Assembly (NCBI GenBank): GCA_003249215.1
Contig: QKJR01000012.1
Location: 1 to 64,000, forward strand
Length of the DNA: 64,000 nt
Direction of reading: 5' to 3'
Source: Rhodobacterales bacterium
GTDB taxonomy: Bacteria > Pseudomonadota > Alphaproteobacteria > Rhodobacterales > Rhodobacteraceae
The position numbers and the translations under genes are program-made. Of the stretch, positions 8,703 to 17,387 are shown piece by piece. The first letter of the stretch is position 1. Each line of letters starts with the position of its first letter. Under the pieces are notes generated by a model, which was given only the letters and a program-made list of their open reading frames with translations, ran no database searches and was not told the origin of the DNA.

Positions 8703-9322
8703 CGCAATACCTCCTTCACCCGGGCGCGCAGGGCGGGCAGCAGATCGGCCTCGAACCACGGGTTGCGTTTCAGCCATCCGGTATTCCGCCAGGACGGATG
8801 AGGCAAGGGAAAGACGCGCGGCGCATGATCGCGCCAGCCCGCCACCGTTTCGGTCACGTTGCGGGTGCCAAGGTGCCAGCGCTGCGCCGCGCCGCCCACC
8901 AGCAGGGTCAGATCGACGGGCCCGAGCGCCGCCAGCACCCGATCCCGCCAGGTCGCGGCACAGAGCGGCGGCGGCGGCAGATCGGCGCCCTTCGCGTCAT
9001 AGCCCGGAAAGCAAAAGGCCATCGGCACGATCGCGATCCGGTCGAGATCGTAGAAGCTGGCCTCGTCCACCCCCATCCAGCCGCGCAGCCGGTCGCCCGA
9101 GGGATCGGTGAAGGGCCGCCCCGAGGCATGGACCCGCGCGCCCGGCGCCTGTCCCACGATCAAGAGCCGCGGGCCGCGCGCGCTGTGCGGCCGGAACCAG
9201 ACCACCGGGCGCGGCAAATGGCCCGTGGCGGTCGCCGCGAAACGCCCCGTGCAGAGGCGGCAGGCACGGATCTCGCCCACCAGATCACCGCCCGCAAGCG
9301 GCTCCGGATTTTCCCCCTGCAC
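8699..9322 (-). CDS. Uracil-DNA glycosylase-family protein
   Basis: About 207-residue protein of the COG1573-like uracil-DNA glycosylase superfamily, likely removing damaged bases from DNA. Motif GQAPGARVHASGRPFTDPSGDRLRGWMG matches the catalytic/uracil-pocket region; PLPHPSWRN near residue 185 matches the second active-site loop. An early CRLCTG could be part of an iron-sulfur site, but I do not see a clear four-Cys set. The GTG at 9322 has GGAGGGGAAAAGACC in front; the ORF-track start (GTG 9367) has none. It overlaps the SseB-family gene by 4 bases. Confidence 0.78.
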   Translation of the reverse strand: MQGENPEPLAGGDLVGEIRACRLCTGRFAATATGHLPRPVVWFRPHSARGPRLLIVGQAPGARVHASGRPFTDPSGDRLRGWMGVDEASFYDLDRIAIVPMAFCFPGYDAKGADLPPPPLCAATWRDRVLAALGPVDLTLLVGGAAQRWHLGTRNVTETVAGWRDHAPRVFPLPHPSWRNTGWLKRNPWFEADLLPALRARVKEVLR

Positions 9323-9487
9323 GGTCTTTTCCCCTCCGGTTATGGTTTCCCGATCAGCAACAAACACCGGTGGATCGTTTCCATTGGCGGCAATCGGACA
9401 TATTATTGCCCGAATACACCTGTAGGTGAATTGTTAACCCGGCCGCGGGATGGTGAATACGCGGCACAAGAGGCAGATCCGCAGGCG

Positions 9488-10141
9488 ATGCTCGAGTTCG
9501 AAAATGTCAGCAAGTCCTTCTGGACCGGCAAGCAGCGCAAGGTGATCCTTGACCGCGCCAGCTTTCGCGTGGAGCTCGGCAACAGCCTCGGCATCCTCGC
9601 GCCGAACGGCACCGGCAAGACCACGATCATCAACATGATGGCCGGGCTCGAGAAACCCGACGAGGGCGAGATCCGCAAGACCTGCCGCGTCTCCTTCCCG
9701 CTCGGCTTCATGGGCGGGGTCGTGGGCAAGCATACCGCGCGCGAGAATGCGCGCTTCATCGCCCGGCTCTACGGGCTCGACCCGGATTACGTCGAGGCCT
9801 TCTGCCGCTGGCTCTGCGGGATCGAGGAATATTTCGACATGCCGATCGGCACCTACAGCCAGGGGATGCGCGCGCGCTTCACCTTCTCGCTGTTGCTGGC
9901 GCTCGAATTCGATATCTATCTGATCGACGAGGGGATGCCCTCGACCACCGATGTCGAGTTCAACCGCAAGGCCGGGTCGATCCTCAAGGACCGGCTGCGC
10001 GAGGCAACCGTGATCGTCGTCTCGCATCAGGCCTCGACGCTCGAGAAATTCTGCCGCTCGGCCGCGGTGCTGAAAAACGGCCAGCTCTACATGTTCGACA
10101 CCCTCGAAGAAGCGAAGCGGATGTATGACTACAATGCCTAA
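9488..10141 (+). CDS. kpsT: Capsular polysaccharide export ATPase (KpsT-like)
   Basis: 217-residue ATPase of the polysaccharide/teichoic acid exporter branch. Residues 1-50 carry LEFENVSKSFWTGKQRKVILDRASFRVE and the P-loop GILAPNGTGKTT; later YSQGMRARFTFSLLLALEFDIYLIDEG combines the signature loop and Walker B, and VIVVSHQASTLEKFC holds the switch His. The short length and absence of an extra C-terminal domain fit KpsT. It would energise export of a capsule across the inner membrane, but the KpsM permease is not in this window. Translation probably couples to the kpsE-like gene, whose start lies inside its 3' end. Confidence 0.82.
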   Translation: MLEFENVSKSFWTGKQRKVILDRASFRVELGNSLGILAPNGTGKTTIINMMAGLEKPDEGEIRKTCRVSFPLGFMGGVVGKHTARENARFIARLYGLDPDYVEAFCRWLCGIEEYFDMPIGTYSQGMRARFTFSLLLALEFDIYLIDEGMPSTTDVEFNRKAGSILKDRLREATVIVVSHQASTLEKFCRSAAVLKNGQLYMFDTLEEAKRMYDYNA

Positions 10142-12026
10142 AGCCACGAAATACCGGATCCGCCGCGTGACCTCGCCCGCGGGTGTCGCCGCCGCGACCG
10201 GCACCGCTGGCGCCGCCGCCGCGCCGGTTCCACTCGCCGAAGAGCTGCGACAGAGCCGGCTGGCCGCCGTCGAGGGCGGGGCGGTCGATGCGGCCGCGGC
10301 CGCCGCAACGGAGGCCGCGGCTGCCCCCGCGTCTGCGCCGCAGGTCGAGGATCCGGCCGCGCTCTTCGAGCCGCAGGACGACGGGTTCGGCGAGGCGATC
10401 TTCCCGACCGCGGGGCGCGCGCGCGCCGCGGCGACCGCGAAGGCCAGCGCGGCAAAGGCGCCGCAGGGCGGCCACAGCCTCGCCCCCGAGGGCGCCACGG
10501 TGCTCGGGCCCTCCGAAATGACCGCCGAGGAGGAGATCGCGCGGATCCGGGCCGAAGGCCTGACGGGTCGACAATTGCGTCTGGCGCGGCGGATGGCGCA
10601 GAAACACGGGATCGAGGCGACCTCGGATTTCGACGCGGTGCGGCTCTTGCGCCGGCGCGGGATCGACCCGTTCGACCGCTCGAACATCCTGCAGATGGTG
10701 CGCCCGACGGCGGAGGGCAGAGCCGAGGCGGCGGGCGAAGGGGCCGAGGCGGGCGATGCCACGACCCGGGCGCTGGCGCGGATCGACGGGGCCGGAGCCG
10801 ATACCCGGGTGCAGCTTCCGCAGACCGTGAAACCCGGGCAGGTGCCCGCGACCGAGGTGATGAACGAGGATCACCGCGCCCGCGAGATCATCCGCATCCA
10901 GCGCGACATCGCACGGCGCCGCCGGCGCAAGCTCGTGCTGCTCGCGGCGCGGCTGGCCTTCTTCGTCTTCCTGCCGACGCTGATCGCGGGTTATTATTAC
11001 TACGTCGTCGCCACGCCACTCTATGCGACGAAATCCGAATTCGTGATCCAGAAGGCCGATGGTCTGACCACCGGCGGCAGCGGGATGTCGGGGCTTCTGG
11101 CGGGGACGCAATTCGCGACCAACCAGGATGCGATCACCGTGCAGAGCTATCTGAGTTCGCGCGATGCGATGTTGCGGCTCGATCAGGATCTGCACTTCAA
11201 GGAGCATTTTTCGACCCCCGAGCTCGACCCGATCCAGGGTCTCGAACCCGGCGCCACGAATGAACGCGCCTACAAGATCTACAAGCGCAACGTGAAGATC
11301 GGCTACGACCCCTCGGAAGGCATCATCAAGATGGAGGTGATCGCGCCGAAGCCGGAACTGTCGCGGCAATTCTCGGAACTGCTGATCTCCTATGCCGAGG
11401 AGCAGGTCGACCGGCTGACCGCGCGGCTGCGCGAGGATCAGATGAAGGGCGCGCGCGAGAGCTATGACGATGCCGAGGCCAAGGTCTTCGCGGCGCAGGC
11501 GCGGGTGCTCGAGCTGCAGGAGAAGGTCGGGATCATGGATCCGGTCTCGGAAACCTCGCTGGTGATGGGCCAGGTTTCGGGGTTCCAGACGCAGCTGCAG
11601 CAAAAGCGGCTCGAGCTCGGGCAGCTCCTCTCGAACCCGCGCCCGAGTGCGGCGCGCGTCGACGGGGTCAAGGGCGACATCGCGCGGCTCGAGAACCTGA
11701 TCGCCGAGCTGCGCGCGCAACTGACCGTGAACACCGGCGCCACCGAGTCGCTCGCCGCGGTGACCGGGCAGTTGCGCATCGCCGAGGCCGAGCTCGAGAC
11801 CCGTCAGGGCCTGCTCGCGGCGGCCGCGCAATTGATGGAAACCGCCCGGATCGAGGCCAACAAGCAGGTGCGCTATCTCGAGATGGGCGTGCGCCCGGTG
11901 GCCCCCGACGAGCCGACCTATCCGCGCGCCTTCGAGAACACGCTGCTGGCCTTCCTGATCTTTTCGGGTATCTACCTGATGTTGTCGCTCACCGCCTCGA
12001 TCCTGCGCGAGCAGGTCTCGAGCTAG
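10134..12026 (+). CDS. kpsE: Capsule export inner-membrane protein (KpsE/Wzz-type) with long Ala-rich N-terminus
   Basis: About 630-residue polysaccharide co-polymerase-like protein. Residues 1-about 250 are Ala/Glu/Arg-rich low-complexity sequence with no predicted fold. A transmembrane helix follows (LAARLAFFVFLPTLIAGYYYYVV), then SEFVIQKADG and a long periplasmic coiled-coil region (YDDAEAKVFAAQARVLELQEKVG, RIAEAELETRQGLL), and a C-terminal helix LLAFLIFSGIYLMLSL. This two-helix layout is that of KpsE, which links the KpsMT exporter to the outer membrane. The start is uncertain (ATG 10125 or 10134); both overlap kpsT. The cytoplasmic extension is much longer than in ordinary KpsE. Confidence 0.78.
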   Translation: MPKATKYRIRRVTSPAGVAAATGTAGAAAAPVPLAEELRQSRLAAVEGGAVDAAAAAATEAAAAPASAPQVEDPAALFEPQDDGFGEAIFPTAGRARAAATAKASAAKAPQGGHSLAPEGATVLGPSEMTAEEEIARIRAEGLTGRQLRLARRMAQKHGIEATSDFDAVRLLRRRGIDPFDRSNILQMVRPTAEGRAEAAGEGAEAGDATTRALARIDGAGADTRVQLPQTVKPGQVPATEVMNEDHRAREIIRIQRDIARRRRRKLVLLAARLAFFVFLPTLIAGYYYYVVATPLYATKSEFVIQKADGLTTGGSGMSGLLAGTQFATNQDAITVQSYLSSRDAMLRLDQDLHFKEHFSTPELDPIQGLEPGATNERAYKIYKRNVKIGYDPSEGIIKMEVIAPKPELSRQFSELLISYAEEQVDRLTARLREDQMKGARESYDDAEAKVFAAQARVLELQEKVGIMDPVSETSLVMGQVSGFQTQLQQKRLELGQLLSNPRPSAARVDGVKGDIARLENLIAELRAQLTVNTGATESLAAVTGQLRIAEAELETRQGLLAAAAQLMETARIEANKQVRYLEMGVRPVAPDEPTYPRAFENTLLAFLIFSGIYLMLSLTASILREQVSS

Positions 12027-12052
12027 GGCGATCCGTCAGAGCGGAGGACAAG

Positions 12053-12886
12053 ATGAAGGATGTGAAGATCGGCGGGCTGACCGTCGGCAACGATCGGCCG
12101 CTCACGCTGATCGCGGGGCCGTGCCAGCTCGAAAGCCTCGATCATGCGCTGATGATCGCCGAGCCGCTGGCCGCGGCGGCCGCCGCCGAGGGGGCGCAGT
12201 TCATCTTCAAGGCGAGCTACGACAAGGCCAACCGCACGAGCCTCAAGGGCAGGCGCGGGCTCGGGATCGAGGCGGGGCTCGCGATTCTCGAGGCGGTGCG
12301 CGCGCGCCTCGGCTGTCCGGTGCTGACCGATATCCACGACCCCGAGCAGGCGCGGATCGCGGGCGCGGTAGTCGACGTAATCCAGATCCCGGCGTTTCTG
12401 TGCCGGCAGACCGACCTGCTGATCGCCGCCGGAGAGACCGGCTGCGTGGTCAACGTCAAGAAGGGTCAGTTCCTCGCGCCCTGGGACATGGCCAACGTGG
12501 CCGACAAGGTCGCCTCGACCGGCAACGACAAGATCCTGCTGACCGAGCGCGGCACCTCCTTTGGCTATAACGCGCTGGTGGCCGACATGCGCGGTCTGCC
12601 CACGATGATGAAGACCGGCTATCCGGTGATCATGGACGCGACCCATTCGGTGCAGCAGCCGGGGGGCCTCGGCGGGTCCTCGGGCGGGCAACGCGAGATG
12701 GCGCCGGTGATGGCGCGCGCGGCCGTCAGCCTCGGCATCGCCGGGGTGTTCATCGAGACCCACGAAGATCCCGACAACGCGCCCTCGGACGGGCCGAACA
12801 TGATCCATCTCGACCAGATGCCGAAGCTGATCGCGAGCCTGATGGCCTTCGACCGGCTCGCCAAGGCCGATCCGATCCGCCTGTGA
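12053..12886 (+). CDS. kdsA: 3-deoxy-D-manno-octulosonate 8-phosphate synthase
   Basis: 277-residue cytoplasmic aldolase-type enzyme joining phosphoenolpyruvate and arabinose-5-phosphate to make Kdo-8-phosphate. Motifs in order: IAGPCQLES (about residue 20), FKASYDKANRTSLKG (50s), LTDIHDP, LTERGTSFGYNALVADMR (about 165), and MDATHSVQQPGG. Length is normal for KdsA. A strong GGAGGACAAG precedes the ATG. It sits 26 bases after the KpsE-like gene; Kdo is both an LPS inner-core sugar and a linker of KpsMT-dependent capsules, which fits the neighbourhood. Confidence 0.95.
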   Translation: MKDVKIGGLTVGNDRPLTLIAGPCQLESLDHALMIAEPLAAAAAAEGAQFIFKASYDKANRTSLKGRRGLGIEAGLAILEAVRARLGCPVLTDIHDPEQARIAGAVVDVIQIPAFLCRQTDLLIAAGETGCVVNVKKGQFLAPWDMANVADKVASTGNDKILLTERGTSFGYNALVADMRGLPTMMKTGYPVIMDATHSVQQPGGLGGSSGGQREMAPVMARAAVSLGIAGVFIETHEDPDNAPSDGPNMIHLDQMPKLIASLMAFDRLAKADPIRL

Positions 12887-12896
12887 TCGCGCAGGA

Positions 12897-12957
12897 GGGG
12901 GGCTCTGCCCCCCGCGCTTACGCGCTCCCCCCGGGATATTTTTGTCAGGTTGAAGAT
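12897..12957. repeat. CCCCCGGGATATTT-class repeat after kdsA
   Basis: GGGGGGCTCTGCCCCCC, a short palindrome, then gcttacgcgctcCCCCCCGGGATATTTTTGTCAGGTTGAAG. It matches one arm of the inverted repeat at 7751-7879. Here it forms a single-arm copy downstream of kdsA; the first palindrome can fold alone and may end transcription. Confidence 0.7.
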
Positions 12958-13079
12958 GAGGTCGGGGTGCGAAAGCGTTCCAACCGCTCAGGATATGGGG
13001 ACCGCCGGCCGCCGCTTGCCCAGCTCCCGCTTTCGTCGTGCCGGTGACTCCGAGGTCCCAGGTCGCGCCGCGGCCGCGT

Positions 13080-14267
13080 TCAGACGACCTGCCCCGCAGC
13101 CCAGGCCGAGGCCCAGGCCCATTGGAAATTGTAGCCGCCGAGCCAACCGGTGACATCCACGACCTCACCGATGAAGAAGAGGCCCGGCACCGCGCGCGCC
13201 TCCATCGTCCTGGCGTCGAGCCCATCGGTGGCCACGCCCCCGAGCGTCACCTCGGCAGTGCGGTAGCCCTCGGATCCGACCGGGCGCAGCACCCAGTGCC
13301 CGATCTGCCCGCCGAGCGCGTCGAGCACCCGGTTCGACTGATCGGCGAGGCGCCCGCCGAGGCCCGCCTCGGCCACCATCAGCGCCGCGAGTTTCTCGGG
13401 CAGGAGCCGGCCGAGCGCATTGTGCAGCGCGCCGCGCCCTGCCTGCTGGCGCATCGCGGCAAGTTCGGCGCCGATGTCGCGCCCCGGGGCGAGATCGACG
13501 GCGATCGCCTCGCCCTCGCGCCAGTAGTTCGAGATCTGCAGCACCGCGGGGCCCGAGAGCCCGCGATGGGTGAAGAGCAGATCCTCGTCGAAGCGGGTGC
13601 GGCCATGGCCGATCCGCACGGGCAGCGCGAGGCCCGCAAGCGGGGCGATCCGGCCGAGATCCTGTTCGGCGAAGGTGAGCGGCACGAGGCCCGGCCGCGT
13701 CTCGGTGAGCCGCAGGCCAAAGGCTTCGGCGATCCGGTAGCCGAGCCCGCTCGCGCCCATTTTCGGGATCGACTTGCCGCCCGTGGCGACGACGAGGCGG
13801 TCGGTCCGGATCGTGCCGCTGTCGGTGACGACCTCGAAGCCCCCCGCGGTGGCCGAGACGGTCTCGACCGTGGTGCCGAGGCGCAGCTCGCCGCCCTGCC
13901 GCAGGGGCGCGAGCAGCATCTCGACCACCTGCCCGGCCTTGCCATCGCAGAAAAGCTGGCCGCGGTGTTTCTCGTGCCAGGCGATGCCCGCCGTCTCGAT
14001 CCGGGCGATGAAATCGGCCGGGGTGAAGCGGGAGAGCGCCGAGAGGGCGAAGCGCGGGTTTTCCGAGAGGAACCGCTCGGCCGCGTTCTGGCGGGTCAGC
14101 TCGCGATTGGTGAAATTGCACCGCCCGCCGCCCGAGATGCGAATCTTCTCGCCCGGACGCGCGGCGTGATCGAGCACCAGGACACGGCGGCCGCGGCGCA
14201 CCGCCTCGCCCGCACAAAAGAGCCCCGCCGCCCCCGCCCCCAGCACCAGAACATCATAGTTTTCCAT
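13080..14267 (-). CDS. BaiN/HI0933-family flavoprotein (NAD(P)/FAD-dependent oxidoreductase)
   Basis: 395-residue flavoprotein. ENYDVLVLGAGAAGLFCAGEAVRRGRRVLVLD is the N-terminal FAD-binding Rossmann unit; KIRISGGGRCNFTN (about residue 45) is the family hallmark; ATGGKSIPKMGASG and the C-terminal GGVATDGLDARTMEARAVPGLFFIGEVVDVTGWLGGYNFQWAWASAWAAG close the FAD site. Start chosen at ATG 14267 rather than the TTG at 14273. Members of this family reduce unsaturated substrates, but the physiological substrate here is unknown. It stands alone, divergent from the tRNA. Confidence 0.87.
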   Translation of the reverse strand: MENYDVLVLGAGAAGLFCAGEAVRRGRRVLVLDHAARPGEKIRISGGGRCNFTNRELTRQNAAERFLSENPRFALSALSRFTPADFIARIETAGIAWHEKHRGQLFCDGKAGQVVEMLLAPLRQGGELRLGTTVETVSATAGGFEVVTDSGTIRTDRLVVATGGKSIPKMGASGLGYRIAEAFGLRLTETRPGLVPLTFAEQDLGRIAPLAGLALPVRIGHGRTRFDEDLLFTHRGLSGPAVLQISNYWREGEAIAVDLAPGRDIGAELAAMRQQAGRGALHNALGRLLPEKLAALMVAEAGLGGRLADQSNRVLDALGGQIGHWVLRPVGSEGYRTAEVTLGGVATDGLDARTMEARAVPGLFFIGEVVDVTGWLGGYNFQWAWASAWAAGQVV

Positions 14268-14366
14268 GGCCAAAGCCTTATCCGCAGGCCGATGACAGTT
14301 ACAGTGGAATTTCCGCGTTTTTTCTCTTGAAGCCCGTGCGCAGCTTGTCTAGATAGCGTCGCATGT

Positions 14367-14442
14367 TGGGATGTAGCTCAATTGGTAGAGCACCGGTTTT
14401 TGGTACCGTAGGTTGTAGGTTCGAGTCCTACCGTCCCAGCCA
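14367..14442 (+). tRNA. tRNA-Gln (anticodon TTG), CCA encoded
   Basis: 76-base cloverleaf. Acceptor stem TGGGATG pairs with CGTCCCA (one G-U), D-arm GCTC-AATTGGTA-GAGC, anticodon loop TTTTGGT with TTG at positions 34-36 (reads CAA), T-arm GTAGG-TTCGAGT-CCTAC, discriminator G and encoded CCA. The pair at the base of the anticodon stem is C-T, a mismatch. Confidence 0.95.
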
Positions 14443-14845
14443 CTTTTCCTTTTGAACGCACAGGCTTAAGCCGCGGATCAGGGGCTTTTCCACTGCGGTG
14501 AAATCGCCCCGAAGGATGCCGCAATCCGGCGTCTTCGGGGGATCGCGGCGGCGTTCGCGGGGTCCGGCGGAACGCCAGTTCGCGACGCTGCGCAATCGAC
14601 CCCGTCGCCGGAAAGCTCACGCTCGCACCGAAGAGTGTCTCCTCGAAGCCCCAACCCAAGGGGATCTGGGCAGGCGCGGCGCCCGTCGTTGCACCGATGC
14701 CCCCACCCCACGCAAAGGCGCGAGAGCCCGGGTTTACGCCGGCCCCTCATCCGTTCGCCGCCGCTGCGATGTCCCATGATGGCACCGGCGGACGGCGACG
14801 GGAGCGGCGTGGATCAAAGTCGGGGCGCGAACGCGCGCGTGGGGA
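14443..14845. other. Interval without a supported gene
   Basis: About 400 bases between the tRNA and the MDR oxidoreductase stop. Several overlapping ORFs of 90-130 codons exist on both strands, one of them running through the tRNA. None has a start with a ribosome site or a recognisable motif. I see no terminator, repeat or insertion-sequence end. Confidence 0.4.
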
Positions 14846-15799
14846 TCAGATCGTCACCACCACCGAGCCGCGTTTGTGCCCGCTTTCGGCAAGGGCATGT
14901 GCGGTCTCGATGCTCTCGAACGGGATGGTCGCACCGACAACGGGCCGCAGCGCGCCCCGCGAATGCAGATCGAGCACTCTGCGCATCGCCGCGGGCCCGT
15001 CCGCCGAGGTCGTCCCGCTGATCCGGCGCTGCCCCTTGCGGTTCGCGCGCAGCATGGCACCGATCATGGCGCCGAGGGATGCGGTCACCGGCAACAGCGT
15101 CCCGCCGGGCGCCAGCAGGGCCTCGGCCTGTTTCCAGGGCAGGGTTCCCGCGATATCCATCACCAGATCCCATTGCCCCTTCGGCGCGCCGTCACGGTAG
15201 TCGTGGGCATGATGGGCGCCAAGATCGCGGACAAGATCGTGGTTCTCGGCGCGGCAAACCGCGGTGATTTCAGCGCCGTGAAACCGCGCGATCTGGAGGG
15301 CGGCGCAGCCGACTTCCCCCGACGCGCCATTGATCAGCAGCCTTGCACCCGGTCCGATCCCAGCCTTGTCGATCAGAAAATCGGCAGCGGTCAATCCTCC
15401 GAAGAACAGGGCCGCGGCGTCCACGTCGCAAAGGCTGTCCGGTATCGGCAGGATGCGCCCGGGGTCGACCGTGAGCTCTTCGGCATGTGCCCCCATCGCC
15501 ATGCCGGTATTGCCGAAGACGCGCGCGCCCGCCGGCAGGCCCGCAGCCGCCTCGGCCAGTCGGCCGCTGAAGACCATTCCCAAGATCGGTTGTCTCGGGC
15601 GTCGCAGGCCGAAGGCAAGGCGCAAACCCGCAGAAAGCCCCGCCGGGGCCTCGGCGGCCCTGATCCGGGCGTCGCCCCGCGTCACCGCCGCCGCGACGAC
15701 GGAGATGCCGACCCGTCCATTGCGCGGAACCGGCGCGGGCAGCGTTTCGATCCTGACGACGTCGGGACCGCCATAGGCGCGGACGACAGCGGCTTTCAT
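14846..15799 (-). CDS. Zinc-free MDR-family NAD(P)H oxidoreductase (quinone oxidoreductase type)
   Basis: 317-residue medium-chain dehydrogenase/reductase. It begins MKAAVVRAYGGPDVVRIETLPAPVP, the usual GroES-like N-terminus. LLINGASGEVGCAALQIARFHGAEITAVCRAEN (about residues 150-180) is the nucleotide-binding Rossmann unit. The zinc-binding cysteine cluster of true alcohol dehydrogenases is absent, so a quinone/enone reductase is likelier. ATG 15799 has CGGAGAGAAA upstream; the track start adds 52 improbable residues. Flanked by gaps on both sides, so probably monocistronic. Substrate unknown. Confidence 0.83.
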   Translation of the reverse strand: MKAAVVRAYGGPDVVRIETLPAPVPRNGRVGISVVAAAVTRGDARIRAAEAPAGLSAGLRLAFGLRRPRQPILGMVFSGRLAEAAAGLPAGARVFGNTGMAMGAHAEELTVDPGRILPIPDSLCDVDAAALFFGGLTAADFLIDKAGIGPGARLLINGASGEVGCAALQIARFHGAEITAVCRAENHDLVRDLGAHHAHDYRDGAPKGQWDLVMDIAGTLPWKQAEALLAPGGTLLPVTASLGAMIGAMLRANRKGQRRISGTTSADGPAAMRRVLDLHSRGALRPVVGATIPFESIETAHALAESGHKRGSVVVTI

Positions 15800-16009
15800 T
15801 TTCTCTCCGACGGTCGATCCGCCAATAGCGACAGGCCTTATGTTTGAGCGTTTCTCGCGTGCTGCGCCACAGATATTTGTGCCCCCCTCCGAAGATCGGC
15901 CTTGCCGGAGTGCGGGACGTCGAGCGCGGTGCAGGCTGCGATTGCACCCGCCCACCTAAGCCGCGCCTGTCGCGCCAGGCCCGGACGCGGCAGGCCCAAT
16001 TCGCGGCCG

Positions 16010-16975
16010 CTAACCGGCCGTGGACAGCGCAGCCAGCAGCGTCTCGGGGTCGGCATTGCCGCCCGAGACGACCGCGATCACCGGGCCGTCGCCAAGCGCC
16101 TCGCCCCGGAACAGCGCCGCCGCAAGCGCCACCGCGCCCCCCGGCTCGGGCGTGATCTTGAGGCGCAGCATGGCATGACGCATTGCCGCCAGCGCCTCGG
16201 CATCGCTGACCGCAAGCCCTGGACCACACAGGCTTTTCAGGATCGGAAAGGTCAGCACCCCGGGCATTGGCGTGACGATCGCATCGCAGATCGAGCGCGC
16301 CTCGGGTGCATTCCCCAGACGCGTGCCCGCGGCGAGCGAGCGGGCGGTGTCGTCGAAGCCCTCGGGCTCGCAGGGGCGCACGCGCAGCTCCGGCGCACGG
16401 GCGGCGAGCGCGGTCGCGATCCCCGCGGTCATCCCGCCCCCGCCACAGGGCACCAGCACCTCGGCCCCGGTCAGGCCAAGCGCGGCCGCCTCGGCCGCGA
16501 TCTCGAGCCCGATCGTCCCCTGCCCGGCGATCACCTGTGGATCGTCATAGGGTTTGACCAGCACCAGCCCGCGCGCGGCTGCAATCGCATCCCCGATCTC
16601 CTCGCGGCTCTCGGCATGGCGATCGTAAAGAACGACCTCGGCCCCGAAGGCACGGGTGTTCGCGATCTTGAGCGCGGGCGCATCCGAGGGCATGACGATC
16701 ACCGCCGCAAGGCCCAGCATCTTCGCCGCCAGCGCCACGCCCTGCGCATGGTTGCCCGAGGAATAGGCGATCACCCCCGCGGTGCCGGGCGGCAGCGCGG
16801 AAAGCGCCGACCACGCGCCGCGAAACTTGAAGCTGCCGGTGTGCTGCAGGCATTCGGGTTTGACGAAGACCGGCCGCCCCGCGATCTCGTCCAGAAACGG
16901 CGAGCGCAGGAGTGGCGTCGGGCGCAGATGCCCCGCGAGCCGCCCCGCCGCGGCCTCGATCATCTCGATAGTCAT
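16010..16975 (-). CDS. PLP-dependent threonine/serine dehydratase family enzyme
   Basis: 321-residue fold-type II PLP enzyme. GSFKFRGAWSAL (about residue 45) holds the PLP lysine, SSGNHAQGVALAAK is the substrate/phosphate loop, and VPCGGGGMTAGIA (about residue 175) is the glycine loop for the PLP phosphate. The protein lacks the C-terminal regulatory domain of biosynthetic threonine deaminase, so it is of the catabolic or serine racemase-like kind. ATG 16975 chosen; a GTG at 16999 is an alternative. The gap to the cobalamin riboswitch on the other strand is short, so the two transcription units diverge. Confidence 0.86.
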   Translation of the reverse strand: MTIEMIEAAAGRLAGHLRPTPLLRSPFLDEIAGRPVFVKPECLQHTGSFKFRGAWSALSALPPGTAGVIAYSSGNHAQGVALAAKMLGLAAVIVMPSDAPALKIANTRAFGAEVVLYDRHAESREEIGDAIAAARGLVLVKPYDDPQVIAGQGTIGLEIAAEAAALGLTGAEVLVPCGGGGMTAGIATALAARAPELRVRPCEPEGFDDTARSLAAGTRLGNAPEARSICDAIVTPMPGVLTFPILKSLCGPGLAVSDAEALAAMRHAMLRLKITPEPGGAVALAAALFRGEALGDGPVIAVVSGGNADPETLLAALSTAG

Positions 16976-17110
16976 CTGCCCTGCCTCTCTGATTGTCACG
17001 CGCCGGTCCTGCGGCCGCGGTCACGATAGCAGCGTGCCGCGCGACATCAACGGCGCAGTGCCGCGTCGGGGCCGCGAAGATTGACAACCCCGCCCGCGGC
17101 CGTTTACCTG

Positions 17111-17306
17111 ACCGCGATGGTTCCCAATGCCATGGGATGAAAAGGGAACACGGTGAGGATTACCCATCAGGGGCCAAATCCGTGACTGCCCCCGCAACTG
17201 TGAGCGGCGAGTCCCCGGTCAGATGCCACTGGCTGTTCCGATCCACCGGAACATCAGCCGGGAAGGCGACCGGGCGCAACGACCCGCAAGTCAGGAGACC
17301 TGCCAT
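17111..17306 (+). promoter_or_regulatory. Cobalamin riboswitch upstream of cbiMNQO
   Basis: Conserved adenosylcobalamin-riboswitch blocks in order: GATGGTTCCC, AAAAGGGAACACGGTG, GGGGCCAAATCCGTGACTGCCCCCGCAACTGTGAGCGGCGA, the B12 box ATGCCACTGG, CAGCCGGGAAGGC and GACCCGCAAGTCAGGAGACCTGCC. It ends about 80 bases before cbiM on the same strand. It should lower cobalt import when adenosylcobalamin is plentiful. Confidence 0.95.
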
Positions 17307-17387
17307 CGCTCTTGCGCTGCAAGCCGTCCGGGGCGGGGTGTCCCTGGGTCATTCGATAGCAGCGCGTCCGATGTGGAAGGATAAGAC

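Noticed and set aside
14378-14659. Minus-strand ORF with KVAGTVGLEPTTYGTK
   Set aside because: It is the reverse of the tRNA-Gln gene; this is a well-known false ORF pattern over tRNAs.
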